DNA from: Gentiana macrophylla
Lineage: Eukaryota > Streptophyta > Magnoliopsida > Gentianales > Gentianaceae
DNA: 64,000 nt
NCBI GenBank assembly: GCA_026214975.1
Contig: JAOBSW010000738.1
Location: 1 to 64,000 of the forward strand
Direction of reading: 5' to 3'
Of the stretch, positions 12,351-23,669 are shown in pieces (within the stretch, counting starts at the first letter, position 1; every line of letters starts with the position of its first letter). The notes under the pieces are model-generated. The model did no database searches and was not told the DNA's origin. It worked only from the letters and a program-made list of their open reading frames with translations. The translations under genes and the position numbers were made by a program.

Positions 12351-13290
12351 CTTTGCAAAAACACACACCTATTCACGCATCCCCGACCCAAAATCAACCT
12401 CCAACTGCAAAAACCTGCATACAAAAACAAAATGATCAGAACTTTAACACAGGAAAATCCAGGAAAACAAAAGAAGGCCTTTTTTTTATGAAGGAGTAAA
12501 ACCTATATGAATTACAGCTTTTTTTTCTTCATAAGCTCACCTCAAGATAATTTCTTGATATAAGAACAGCAAACCCTTCTGATTATCTCCAAATAGCGTT
12601 GCACCTTCATTCATGAAATTAAGGCACTAAGAATCAAACTTGAGCAAAATACTCAAAGCTTTCACACATGAAAATCCATAAAAACAATAAAAATCCATTT
12701 TTGAAGGAGTTGAACCCATCAAAATACAATCTTTATTTTTTCTTAAGCTTACGTCAAGATATTTTCTTGATATAAAAACGGTCTTTTTGATCATCCACAA
12801 AAAAAAACGTTTTGCCCTTATTCACCTTCCCCACAGATTACATGAAAACAAATTAAAACTTCCTCGCAAGAAAATCAATAAAAACTCCCCTAAAAAAATT
12901 CATGAAAACAACCAATCAAAATAAAATCTTTTCTCTTATTAAGCTCACCTCAAGATAATCTCTTCATATAATAACACCAAGCCCTTTTGATCACCCACAA
13001 AAACCTTTATTCACTTTCACAACTAATTACACGAAACAAAGGCTCAATCTTGAGCAAAAGGGCTGTTTTGTTTTTGAAGAATACATTTTCTTTAAAAGAA
13101 AGAGAAGGGGCCTAATAAACAGAAGTAAGGTTGGAATACAAGCAGCAAGATGAGTGAAAAAAAAAAGGGTTAATAATAAGTAAATGAAAGATTGAAAATA
13201 AAAGGATCAATTCGGCGGCGAATTGTTCCTCTTAGGGTTTTTGTTATTCAGCTGCTTGATGAACAAAATATAAAAACATAAATGGGGAAG
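12351..13290 (-). promoter_or_regulatory. 5' UTR and putative promoter of the Pumilio gene
   Basis: On the minus strand, a TTATATTTTG TATA-like element near 13270 is followed by AACCCTAAGAGGAAC and a GCCGCCG stretch, typical of a plant transcript start. A possible 3' splice site (GTATGCAG, near 12415) suggests an intron in the 5' UTR, as several plant PUM genes have. The start site is inferred. Confidence 0.4.
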
Positions 13291-14554
13291 GTGAATATAC
13301 ATTTATTCTAGCAGTATCTCAATTTTCATTTTATTTTAAATATATTAAATTAAATAATTTACCATTTTTTTAATAATTTAAATACATTGCTCCAACGTCT
13401 TACCAGCTGAATGGATTGCTACATAATCTCTTTTTGTATTTAGATTCTGCAGAGTAAAAAATAAATAATTTTGATTGTGCAGAGCTTTACTATAAATAAA
13501 GAAAAAATAAATAATTTTACCTTAAGAAAAGGAGCCAAATTGACCCAGTTGCCTTAACACATTGAACAGCTGGCGAAAATATAGTAACATATGAGAAATT
13601 ATGGATACAGACAGAGAAAGTATCAGATAGAGTAGAATCTAATTGGTACTTAAAATTGCTTTTCTACTTTTAAGCTTTTGGCCAGTTACACATAATTATG
13701 AAAAAAATAATTATTTTTAGCCTTAATAATAGGAGCCTAATTATTTTATTTGCTTAATTCATTCCTTCAACAGCTAAGCATATATATAGTAAATAGTAAA
13801 TTAAGAAACATGGGTATATAGACAAATAAATTGCCAGATATTTGAATATATTTTGATGGTATAAAAACTAAGAGGACATGTTGATGTAATCACAAAAATT
13901 TAAATGTCAAAGTCGGGTGATTTTTGTGTGGTAACTCAATTTTAAAATTTATCGTAGTGGTTGAATCTGAAATACTATTTTTCATTTGAATTTAAGTTGT
14001 TTGGTTGAGGTTGACTCACAAATTAGTATAACTTTTTAAATTTTATTTTAAGAATGAGAGATTTTATGGTGCAACGGTCGTAGGAAGGTTATACCAAGTG
14101 GCATACATTAGAGCCTCTCATTTTTACTCTCTTTCACATAATACACTTTTATCGTGTGTGAGAGGTTAGAAATGAGTGATTGTAATGTATGCTACTTGCT
14201 AAAACTTTCCTACAACGGTTGTATTTTAAAATTTCACATATATGAATCGATTAAAAGATAACATATATTATGATCATGAACTTCAGATAATTTAAATTTT
14301 TTTTCTAAACTAATTTAAATGTTTTCTAGTAAAACAAAAGAGAGGTTTTTTTTTCTGATAAAAAATTATGAGCTTTTTTTTTTTTTTTTTTGAAACCAAA
14401 ATATTAGCTATTTTCAACCGCCTAGATTTCATTTACTATTTATAGTAGGTTTTGGGGGCCGAAGATCTAGTAGAAGTTTGGCACCTAGACTTTCAGGCTA
14501 ATCCAGCGGAGTTACTTTGACTCCAGGTTTTCCATTTCGTTTATGGCGAAGGAG
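13291..14554. other. AT-rich intergenic DNA upstream of the Pumilio gene
   Basis: No coding signal. A pair of related stretches near 14070-14110 and 14155-14215 share words such as GAGAGGTTAGAAATGAG and GGAAGGTTATACC in opposite sense, hinting at an old fold-back element. Confidence 0.35.
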
Positions 14555-15063
14555 AATGGTATGTGTACTTACACATATTGTGTAGTGCATGTACACTATC
14601 CCTATATTCTTAGCAGTAGTGATATATGCATAATATTTTTATGCACAACATGTGTACTACACATTATCTCAACATTGATTATGGTGGGATCTAAATCAAT
14701 TGATGTGTCCCACATATTATTAATTGTGAGATCATGTGTAGTGACACATGTTGCACAAATGTGTTGTGTATGTATCATTTTCCCAAGAATTAAAGTATAT
14801 CCATTAAAATGAATAGACAAGTTTGTGTAGTGATACATCTACTACTATGTGTAGTGGATGTATTATTATCCTATGGCAAATATAATTATATCATTAAGAG
14901 TAGTGATACATCCACTACTTATTTTACTATCAATCCTACACAACACAGTCAACATCATTAATTTTGTTGGGACGCGTCATAATAAATAATTCATCATTTA
15001 ATCAATGGGGATAAAGCGTGTAGGGGAAAGTGTGCTACACAAATATGTACTGCACATACCATT
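14555..15063. mobile_element. Putative ~510-bp TIR element (MITE)
   Basis: The ends are a perfect 11-bp inverted repeat (AATGGTATGTG / CACATACCATT), extended imperfectly (GTACTTACACAT versus AATATGTACTGCAC). The interior is filled with ACACAT/ATGTGT words, with several internal inverted segments. No transposase ORF and no clear target duplication. The superfamily is unassigned. Confidence 0.4.
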
Positions 15064-15787
15064 TCCCATACTGGTAGAGGGTTTTTTTTTTTGGTTTCTA
15101 AAAGAATCCATTTTATTAGAAGGATGTCAAATTGGTTGTCTCTATCATTAATCGATTAGAAAACACAAAGAGGTTTTTTTATATAGGGAAAACTAGGAAA
15201 TTCTTGTGCGGAGAGTGTATTTTAGAGTGAAGTGACTGATAAAACAATATAAACCACACAGTTTAAATCGAGTTTAAAAACTGACGGTCCTGATTCAGCC
15301 ACGCCATCACTTCACATGAATGGAGGTACCAAACAAGAATTTCCCGGAAAAACTAGGGGTGAAAATGGTTCAGTTTAATGATTTTTATCATCCATAAAAC
15401 TGGAACGTAGAATTACACATAGTAATATGTTGTCAAGTGTGACTTGATCTCTACGTCTGGAATCTGGCAAAGCTATCTGGTAGTCAGTTGAGTGATGGGC
15501 TGCTGACTATATAGAGTGTTCAAGTCTTTGGAAGTCAATTTGAATGAAGTCTGGTGAGATCCTTCTATCAGCAAAGTGAAGACCGCTGAGTTGTGGAATA
15601 CTGTTGAGCTATGCATATGAGTATTTGTTACTGGGCTGAGTGGAGTCAGCAGTCCTGGCCCACATCTGGGGCATTTATAGGAATTCCAAAGGTGTAACTT
15701 TGGCGGTTAAGGTTTAGGATCCCAAAGCTATAAATAACCAGCGTTGTAATCAATGCAAGCGTGTGTAAATCTTCATGAATTTCAGTG

Positions 15788-16118
15788 TGTGGAATTTAAT
15801 GAAAAATGATCAAGAAAACATAGGAAAGATGAAGAACATCTTCTAAGATGAAGAACAAGTATTCAAACTAACAAAAAAACGCAGGAGACTAAGAATGCAG
15901 CTATATTTCGTGAACATATGAGTAATTCTCAATCAATACAGTTTCAGCTCAATGATTATGTATATATACTAATGTATGAAACAATAACTACCCCTATAAC
16001 CGCCTAAAACGACTCCAACTAATTTGTAATTTTTTCTTGGGTGAAGTGTTCGATTGTTTGCCTCAATGAACACTTGAGCTTGATTCAACACATAAAAGCC
16101 TATGTGTTAACTCCAATA
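15788..16118 (-). repeat. 3' LTR of the copia element
   Basis: 331 bp, nearly identical to the 311-bp partner at 22367-22677. The length difference is a ~20-bp local duplication (GATGAAGAAC repeated) near 15830-15855. A PPT-like CCCCCCTCAAG adjoins at 16119. Confidence 0.85.
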
Positions 16119-16179
16119 CCCCCCTCAAGATGAAACTATAGGGAAGCTTGCACTTGAGCTTGATTCAACACATAAAATC

Positions 16180-16883
16180 CTATGTGTTAACTGGTGTGAG
16201 GATGGAGTAAGTTCTTAGTTTCCGTAGTAAATAGCTGAAAATAAGGAAATCCAAAGGCTTTGTTAGTATGTCTGCCAGTTGATTAGTGGTTCTGACTGGC
16301 ATGAGTTTTAGAAAGCCTGCTTGAACCTTAGCTCTAGTAATGTGACAGTCCAGTTCTATATGCTTTGTTCTTTCATGGAAAATTGGGTTCCTAGCTATGT
16401 GGATAGCACTTGCATTATCACAGAACAAAAGAACAGGCAACTGGACTGGTATCTGTAAGTCCTTCACGATGTACACAAGCCATTGAAGCTCACAAGTTGC
16501 ATTGGCCATGGCTTTATACTATGCCTCAAATGAGCTTTTTGCTATAGTACTTTGCTTCTGTGATTTCCATGAAACTGGTGCAGAACAAAGAAACATGATA
16601 TAACCATAAATGGATTTCCTAGACTCTTCACTTCCTACCCAGTCAGAATCTATGTATCCTTTCAGTATCAAGTCATTATTTGCTTTAAACATGATGCCTT
16701 GTGCAGGATTACTTTTCAAATACCTTAGTAACCTATGTGCTGCTTGCATATGATTAATAGTTGGATGTGAAAGGAATTGGCTCAATTGTTGTATAGTGTA
16801 GGCTATGTCTGGTCTAGTAAAAGACAAGTAAATCAGTTTGCCAACCAAGGTTCTGTATGCTGTTGAATGATGCAGGAGCTCAG
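16180..16883 (-). pseudogene. Copia polyprotein C-terminal part (end of RT, RNase H)
   Basis: Contains HHSTAYRTLVGKLIYL and FTRPDIAY (the connection after RT), GYIDSDWVG (RNase H first Asp region), SWKSQKQSTIAKSS, then ELQWL and LLFCDNASAIHIARNP with the second conserved Asp, and HERTKHIELDCH. A stop codon near 16518 separates two open stretches (16929-16519 and 16509-16180). The upstream RT lies beyond the nested LTR at 16884-18572; the last copia codons before and after that LTR are in register. Confidence 0.8.
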
Positions 16884-18572
16884 ATCTAAACGAATTAGAT
16901 CTATGCGCAGCGGATGGATCATGATTCATATATTATAACACATAAATAAAGGATTTAAAATCCTACAAGGGGGATAAGATCATGTTACCAATATCGGGAA
17001 GAGACGCCTTAATCTTCCGATGTGGTCTCCAAACGGCGGTTGGTGGACACCCTTCTTGATACACGAACCTCCTTGATATGCAACACCAGAGTTTTTCTTC
17101 CTCTAAAAACCCTAGACAAGAAAAACAATTTTTTCTCTCTTTTTACAAGTGGTGGTCGAATTTTTCATTGCAATTACCTTTGGAATAACTCTCCTTTTAT
17201 AGGAGAGTAAATCCTCGGTCTCCAAGTTTTAATTAAATAAATAAATAATTAATTAAACAAAATAAAAAGATATTTTCCTTAATGACTAATTGTGACATGT
17301 ATTGACCAATAGGAAATCAAATAACAAGTCATCCAACCAATCATATAACAAGAATATCTTTTATTTTCCATAACACAAGAAAATTAATTCTTGTGCTAAA
17401 AGAGACATAATAAGCGCCACTTATTAGGGTTAAAAGCCCACATAAAATGTCTTTTATGTGTATTATAATATTTAGCCCAACTAAATAATATCCATGCATA
17501 TCAATTAATTAGCACACGACCAATTAATTATCATTTGAGGCCCAAATAACAAGAATATCATTCGAATTATAGAAGCCACATCGGGGACCATGGGGCATAT
17601 CTTGAGTAGCTCAATAAGTAATTATTCATCGAACATAATAAGTACATTAATTATTAATTCGGGATTATGCCACCATAAACCCGAAATCGAACTCTACCGA
17701 TTATAGATGTATACTTATACTCAACCCATAGAGTGAATAAGCGTCCATTGATATAATCACTACATACGGATTAACCCTCCATGATTGTCCATTACGGTGG
17801 GAAGTCTCGTGAACCCGACTCGAGAATATCTTATCCTTATTTACCATTAACCCACGATGATCATTTAGTGCACATATCTCGACTAGTAGCTAATTAGTCA
17901 AATGTGAACTCCGGGATCGATCACTTTCTTAGGGCTAACAAATAAGGGATTTGTCTCTCTACTTTCCACGAGGAAGGAATGGATTCCATGTCTGCGTGAA
18001 AATCGAACTACTCACTCATCGAGGAGATAGTGCCAATGAGAAGTGGCTTGGAACACATATTTAAGTGAACCGTAACTAACACATCAAACACTACCCGAGA
18101 CAAGCGGCACCACTCGTGATCACCTCAAGATTAAGGTTGATCCATATATGATCATCTAATGATTTAATAAGATTCCTTGATTACGGAATTATATCGAGAA
18201 ATTCAGATTAAATCGGTCCAAATTCTATATGAATGCCATAATATATAAATGCCCCACGTAGGTACCCTCACCGACAGTCCGGATAAGACTATCACACCCT
18301 AAGGGTGTGCAGGCGCATTATTGGTGTTTTAATCAAGAGACTCTAAACTCTGATTAAGTTCACCACGGACTAACAGTTTAAGTATATCACCACTAACTCA
18401 ATCCTCACGTGCATGCCATACACTGAGTTAAGCGGTTACATACTTATATACTTAGGGTTTGCAGCAGTGTATTACTTTACAAGCACAAAGCAAGTAACTA
18501 AGGTGAGATAAATTTTGTCAACCATTATTAAAAACAATTACACAAACTGTCTTTCGGGCACTACACCTAACA
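16884..18572 (-). repeat. Solo LTR of another copia family nested in the copia RT gene
   Basis: Minus-strand start TGTTAGGTGTAGTGCCC. It is homologous over most of its length to the split LTR at 44266-61288 (shared words include TTAGTCCGTGGTGAACTT, TGATAGTCTTATCCGGAC-like and GCTGCGCAT). The left boundary is uncertain by about 20 bp and the target duplication is degraded. The surrounding copia frame continues across the insertion without loss. Confidence 0.7.
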
Positions 18573-19400
18573 GCTGTGTCATCTACTAGTAGCTCAAAGT
18601 CTCCTGAAGTCAACTTCTGTTTGGAGTGCATTGGTGTGTTGACTAGTTTAGCCTCTAAAAAACCATATTCTTTGAGTAGGTTGAGAGTATACTTTCTTTG
18701 GTTGATATAGATGCCTTTGTCTGATCTTGAAACCTCAATCCCTAGAAAATATCTTAAGTCACCAATGTCTTTGATTTGGAATCTATTATGTAGTATTATC
18801 TTGACTTCCTATATAGGATCCATTGATGCACTTGTGGCTATTATGTCATCAACATATACAAGTAAGGCAATAAAATTGTCTCCTATGCCTTTGGTAAATA
18901 AGTTGTGGTCATGTGATGACTGATTGAACCTTATTTCTGTCAAAGCAGATGTGAGCTTTGAATTCCACTTTCTACTTGCTTGCTTGAGTCCATATAGAGA
19001 CTTAGTCAGTCTACAAACTTGATTAGGTTTGTCTGATTTGAAACCCAGTGGCAACTCCATATAGACTTCCTCATCTAGCTCACCATGCAAGAAGGCATTG
19101 TTAACATCCATTTGATGTATGTGCCATTTCTTTGATCCTGCAAGGGCAAGAACAGTTCTGATTGTAGTAACTTTCGCAACATGAGAAAATGTTTCCTGGT
19201 AATCTATCCCATAGGTTTGTTTGTAGCCTTTTGCCACTAACCTATCCTTGTACCTCTTTATAGAACCATCAGCATGATATTTGATCTTATATAGCCATTT
19301 GGAACCTATAGTTGTCTTTCTTGGGGGTAGGGTGACCACTTCCCAAGTTTTTGTTGCTTGAAGTGCATTCAATTCTTTTTGCATAGCCCCTTTCCAACAA
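18573..19400 (-). pseudogene. Copia reverse transcriptase
   Basis: An open stretch at 19384-18809 gives GSKWLYKIKYHADGSIKRYK, LVAKGYKQTYGIDY, HIHQMDVNNAFLHG, SLYGLKQASRKW and the catalytic LLVYVDDII. These are the standard blocks of copia RT in order, with both catalytic-region Asp clusters kept. The thumb region continues to 18575 in another frame (EYGFLEAKLVNTPM), then the nested LTR interrupts. Confidence 0.85.
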
Positions 19401-19419
19401 TCATGTCTAATAGCTTGGT

Positions 19420-20463
19420 TTTAGGTTTTAGGTTCTTGAATAAGATCTGTTTGACATACAAACTTCTGATAATTGTTAGCCAAGTTGTCATAAGTCATCA
19501 CATTGTTTATGGAATGTGGAGACTTCCTAGTAGGCACTACATATTCTTTAAGAGAAGCAGAGGTAGTTATTTGCTTGCTGGACCTTCTTGTATCTGTTTG
19601 TTGAGTAAGACATGAGGTTTGAAGATCTGCCTGTGGTTCAACTGCAGTCATATTTGTAGGTATCTAGACAACCTTTGAATCAGCATATGTAGATGTTGCA
19701 TAGGGCACTGGCAATGGAACATTATACCTGTCTGTATCTGTACTTTTAATATGCAAAGGAAAATTTTCTCATAAAACTGAGCATCCCTAGATACAAAGAT
19801 GTCTCTAGTGTGCCTATCTAGAAGAATATATCCTTTGGTAAACTTAGGAATACCTAGATACACATATTGTCTTGCTCTAGGTTCAAATTTGGCTTTGCTA
19901 TGAGCAGGAGTGCATGCATAAACAAGAGATCCAAAAACTTTCAATTCAGTGTAATCAAACTGCTTGTCATATAGCATAAAGTAAAGCGTTTTGTGACACA
20001 TAACAGGAGAAGGGGTAAGATTAATCAAGAAGGCAGCATGTAGCACACAGTAACCCCAATAAGATATAGGCAAGTTAGATTGAAACTTTAAAGCCCTAGC
20101 TACATTTAGGATATGCTGATGTTTCCTTTCAACCAAACCATTTTGTTGTGGTGTATCCACACATGAGGTTTGATGGATGATACCCTTTTGTGCATAGAAA
20201 TCAGGCATATCAAATTCTACTCGATTGTCTGACCTAACAATCTTAACATGTTTATTAAAATGAACAAAGGCATACTGAACAAAAGATTGAACAAGTTGTC
20301 TGACTTCAGACTTGTGTTTCAACAAATATACCCAAGTATATCTAGAAAAATCATCTACCACAGTTAAAAAATAAGAATGACCATGTATAGTTGAATGTTT
20401 GTAAGGCCCCCAAATATCAAAGTGAACAAGATGAAAGATACTTTGTCCAGAAGTCTGACTCAA
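19420..20463 (-). pseudogene. Copia integrase core and linker
   Basis: The frame 20463-19648 carries the rve fold: HFDIWGP (first Asp), SYFLTVVDDFSRYTWVYLL, IVRSDNRVEF (second Asp; the usual Gly is Arg), and TPQQNGLVERKHQHIL (catalytic Glu). VFGSLVYAC and YVYLGIP mark the C-terminal copia domain. The variable linker follows in a different frame down to about 19420. A frame break separates it from the RT. Confidence 0.85.
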
Positions 20464-21446
20464 TTGAATGAGTTTCTTTTCTGTTTAGCTAGCTGACAAA
20501 CATTACAAGGATCAGTATGATGCAAAGAGGAAAACTGTATACATTTCAAATCTGACAGTCTTTTATTTGATAGATGTCCAAGTCTGAAGTGCCAGACTTG
20601 TGCATCTGTAATTCTAGACTGATCAGGTACCAAGGACACATTATTAGAACTATTTGACTTGAGTGAACTCTGTTGACTAGTATGTAACACATATAGGCCT
20701 CTAAACTTCTTAGCTGGTCCAATCAATATCCCAACTTTCTTGTCCTGTAGCAAACAAGAATCAAGATCAAATACAATAGCCAAGTCAGGATTAGTTGTCA
20801 GTTTAGCCAAAGAAATAAGATTAAACGTAAAATCAGGTATACATAACACATTTGTCAAAATCAATCTGTCATTGAGATAGACTGTTCCTATATGTGTTAC
20901 TTTGACATTAGTACCATTAGGTAAATCAACTAACATGTTGGAAACAGGTTTAGCAGATTGTAAATAAGAGATACTACTTATTATGTGATCGTAGCATCCG
21001 AATCTACAATCCAAGAAAGCGAGCAGATGAATTAACCAAACTCGATACATCGCCAGTAGGAACAAAGTTAGTAGAGAAGCTGTTGCTTGATTGGCCAAGT
21101 GATCATAAGGTTACGATTTACGAACATCCAAAAGCCTCGAGCAATCTGTTGATCTGAGCCTTATTCGGTGTAAAACTTTTAGAATCGATGCATCAACAAC
21201 AATTCCTTGTGTAGAAACTATCCCTGAATCTTCTCCGCCATAGCCACGCCATATTAACTCTATTCTTGGGCTTCCAACCATTTGGAAAACCATGCTTTGT
21301 AGCATTTGTCTATGGTATGACTGTATAACCACAAAAAGTACATTGGACTTTCTTTCCAGTCTGATTAGCTCCAGTATTCCCAGCACTCTTCTTGAAATTC
21401 TTGGTATTACTAGGTGTAGATCTGTTAAACTATTGTTGTTGTCCAA
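20460..21446 (-). pseudogene. Copia protease and GAG-pre-integrase domain
   Basis: The DHIISS segment marks the region just after the protease active site. The D-S-G part itself lies across a frame break (the frame reads LDCRFGCYDHI). VWHFRLGHLSNKRLSDLK and CNVCQLAKQK form the HHCC zinc-binding GAG-pre-integrase domain. Open in 21098-20460. The upstream part, to 21446, probably holds the gag zinc knuckle region but is too broken to prove it. Confidence 0.7.
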
Positions 21447-21449
21447 GAT

Positions 21450-22356
21450 TATGTGAGTTGCTAGTAGAATTACTATTGTAAGCCCAGTTATACAAAAATG
21501 TGGCCTCTGGAAATCTGTTTTCAGATTCTCTTTGATCCTCTAATTTCAAAGCCATGGCAAAAACAATTTGTAAATTTGGCACATGCACAATCAATTGTGC
21601 TTGTGTCAAAAACTGGGAAAGCGAATATTCAATCCCTCAAGAACTTAACCACTCGCTCTATCTCAAAGATAACCGGTAAAAGTAGGGATAACATCACAAT
21701 GACATCACAGGGGTGCAAGAGCAGGTGGGATCATGTTTCATTATAGCTATTTCATCCCACAGAGTTTTCAAATTTGTATAGTAAGTGGTAACATCTGAAT
21801 CTCATTGTTTAAGAGCATGCACTTGATCCAATAGATCTCCTAAACGAAAAACATCCAATCTAGAGAACCTAGGCTGCAAATCAAACCAAACTTCCCCTGT
21901 TGTTTCTTTATACATAACACTCTGTGCAATATTAGGCATCACAGAGTTTAAAATCCAAGTTTTCACAAAGGTGTTACACTAAAGCCAAACCTGAAAATCT
22001 GGTGAAGTCACAGGAGGTTTGGTGATGGATCCATCAATGAAGTCTATTTTGTTCTTGTAATCAAAGCCATCTTCATTGAATAACTCCATGGATTGTACTT
22101 GTTTGTCAACAAAGGTTGAACCAACACCAGAGTTGGATTCTCATTTCGATGAAGGTAAAGCTGATTTCCAGGTAGAATAATACTTGATTCTATGCTACTC
22201 CTTCCATATTTTGTAGAAAAAATCGCAAGAAACTCAGGAACAAAGCAAATGGGCAAAACAGTTCCCCCAAGAATTCAAGAAGAAATGTAGAACAAAAAGA
22301 TAACAATCAATTCTGCTGAAAAACCAGAGAATTAGGCAATAGAACGGAGCAAACTC
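21450..22356 (-). pseudogene. Copia gag remnant
   Basis: The N-terminal piece (22256-22044) has the NPTLVLVQPLLT / NPWSYSMKMAL block typical of the start of plant copia gag. Downstream pieces in changing frames resemble the UBN2-type gag core (YYTNLKTLWDE-like). Several stops; not functional. Confidence 0.6.
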
Positions 22357-22366
22357 TCTGATACCA
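22357..22366 (-). other. Primer binding site of the copia element
   Basis: Minus strand TGGTATCAGA immediately inside the 5' LTR, the usual copia PBS matching the 3' end of initiator tRNA-Met. Confidence 0.8.
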
Positions 22367-22677
22367 TATGGAATTTAATGAAAAATGATCAAGAAAACAT
22401 AGGGAAGATGAAGAACAAGTATTCAAACTAACAGAAAGCGCAAGAAACTAAGAATGCAGCTGTATTTCATGAACATATGAGTAATTCTCAATCAATACAG
22501 TTTCAGCTCAATGATTAAGTATATATACTAGTGTATGAAACAATAACTATCCCTATAACCGTCTAAAACAGCTCCAACTAATTTGTAACTGTTTCTTTGG
22601 TGAAGTGTTCGATTGTTTGCCTCAATGAACACTTGAGCTTGATTCAACACATAAAAGCCTATGTGTTAACTCCAATA
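22367..22677 (-). repeat. 5' LTR of the copia element
   Basis: 311 bp, nearly identical to 15788-16118. Its high similarity to the partner suggests a fairly recent insertion despite the frame breaks inside. Confidence 0.85.
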
Positions 22678-22850
22678 CAATGCATAATAAATATCTCTTT
22701 TCTGTCCGTAGAGTAGTAAGCAGAATGCCGGAAACCACGTTAAATTGTTGTGTTCTTGTTTCCATTAATCTTGTTGATTATTCTTGTTAGATTGCTTATG
22801 TTCTATCTTTGCTTGTCATCTGTTTCCGCGGTTAGATTCTCATATGTTTT

Positions 22851-23146
22851 AACGTAATCTATGAATAATAATATGAGGCTTAGAATAACAATATTATGTA
22901 AGTGAAGTCTTAATGACGATTGACAAATTATTTATATTAAAATAATGTCTACTCATGCCTAAATATGATTTCAATATTAATCATTCAATCAACCATCATT
23001 CAAAACAATAAACACGACATCCACCTCCAACGTCCCTAGCTAGACACAAATAAGATAATAAAGAATCATATCTTACTAATTTCATTTCATCAATGAAGAT
23101 TTAACATCTACACATTATTTGTATTGAACTAACAACTACAACATTG

Positions 23147-23237
<91 letters not shown>

Positions 23238-23669
23238 TACATGCTAAACAACTTAATAGTATTCGAGTGTGATAATGGAAGATAGATGAATGTTTTACAT
23301 TTTGTAAGTGAGTGGGAGAGAGATGAAAGGCAAATAGTTTTGGCACATATACAAAAATATGACCGGTTATCTCAAATAATCAGCCGAGAAAGCGAGAAGA
23401 GTGGAGGGAGTTAGGTTCATGAGTTATGAATTAATTTGTGTTGTGTTGTTCTTCTAATAGATCGAAATATTCAAGATGATTTGTGTTAGGTAACACATTA
23501 GTTCCCTAATTAAAGGTACTCGCGGATAAGACTTTATTGAGAGGTTGTGCGGACAATGCCTTGCTCCACCTATGAATCATTTGTGAAGGATTATCCATAT
23601 GTAATGGTTATATCAGTGGTGTTCAGCAACTATAAGAAAAATAAAGTTAATATGTTATATATCAATGAA
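22851..23669. other. Intergenic DNA with an (AC)n(AT)n microsatellite
   Basis: A compound dinucleotide repeat runs from about 23151 to 23235: roughly 18 AC units followed by roughly 24 AT units. The rest has no coding signal; the short frames across the repeat are artefacts. Confidence 0.7.

Larger units (their letters stand above)
15788..22677 (-). mobile_element. Ty1/copia retrotransposon, full length, with a nested solo LTR
   Basis: Complete minus-strand copia layout: 5' LTR (22367-22677), PBS next to it (TGGTATCAGA, plus-strand 22357-22366, initiator-Met tRNA type), gag, GAG-pre/protease, integrase, RT, RNase H, a PPT (TTGAGGGGGG), and 3' LTR (15788-16118). The flanking 5-mers CAGTG (15783-15787) and CAATG (22678-22682) are a target duplication with one mismatch. 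Coding order PR-INT-RT-RH is diagnostic of copia. Frames are broken in several places and a 1.7-kb LTR of another family sits inside the RT/RNase H region, so the copy is dead. Confidence 0.85.
15428..22850 (+). repeat. Copia-type LTR split by a nested retrotransposon
   Basis: From TGTTGTCAAGTG (15428) the sequence runs through a TATA-like GCTATAAATAACC near 15728 and GTTGTAATCAATGC, typical of copia LTR U3/R. It is interrupted at 15788 by another copia element. After 22682 it resumes with GTCCGTAGAGTAG and CCGGAAACCACG, typical of LTR U5. The right end (about 22850) is not defined, and no coding region of this outer element follows, so it is probably a solo LTR. Confidence 0.4.

Noticed and set aside
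23148..23235. Possible structured array
   Set aside because: A plain (AC)n(AT)n microsatellite.
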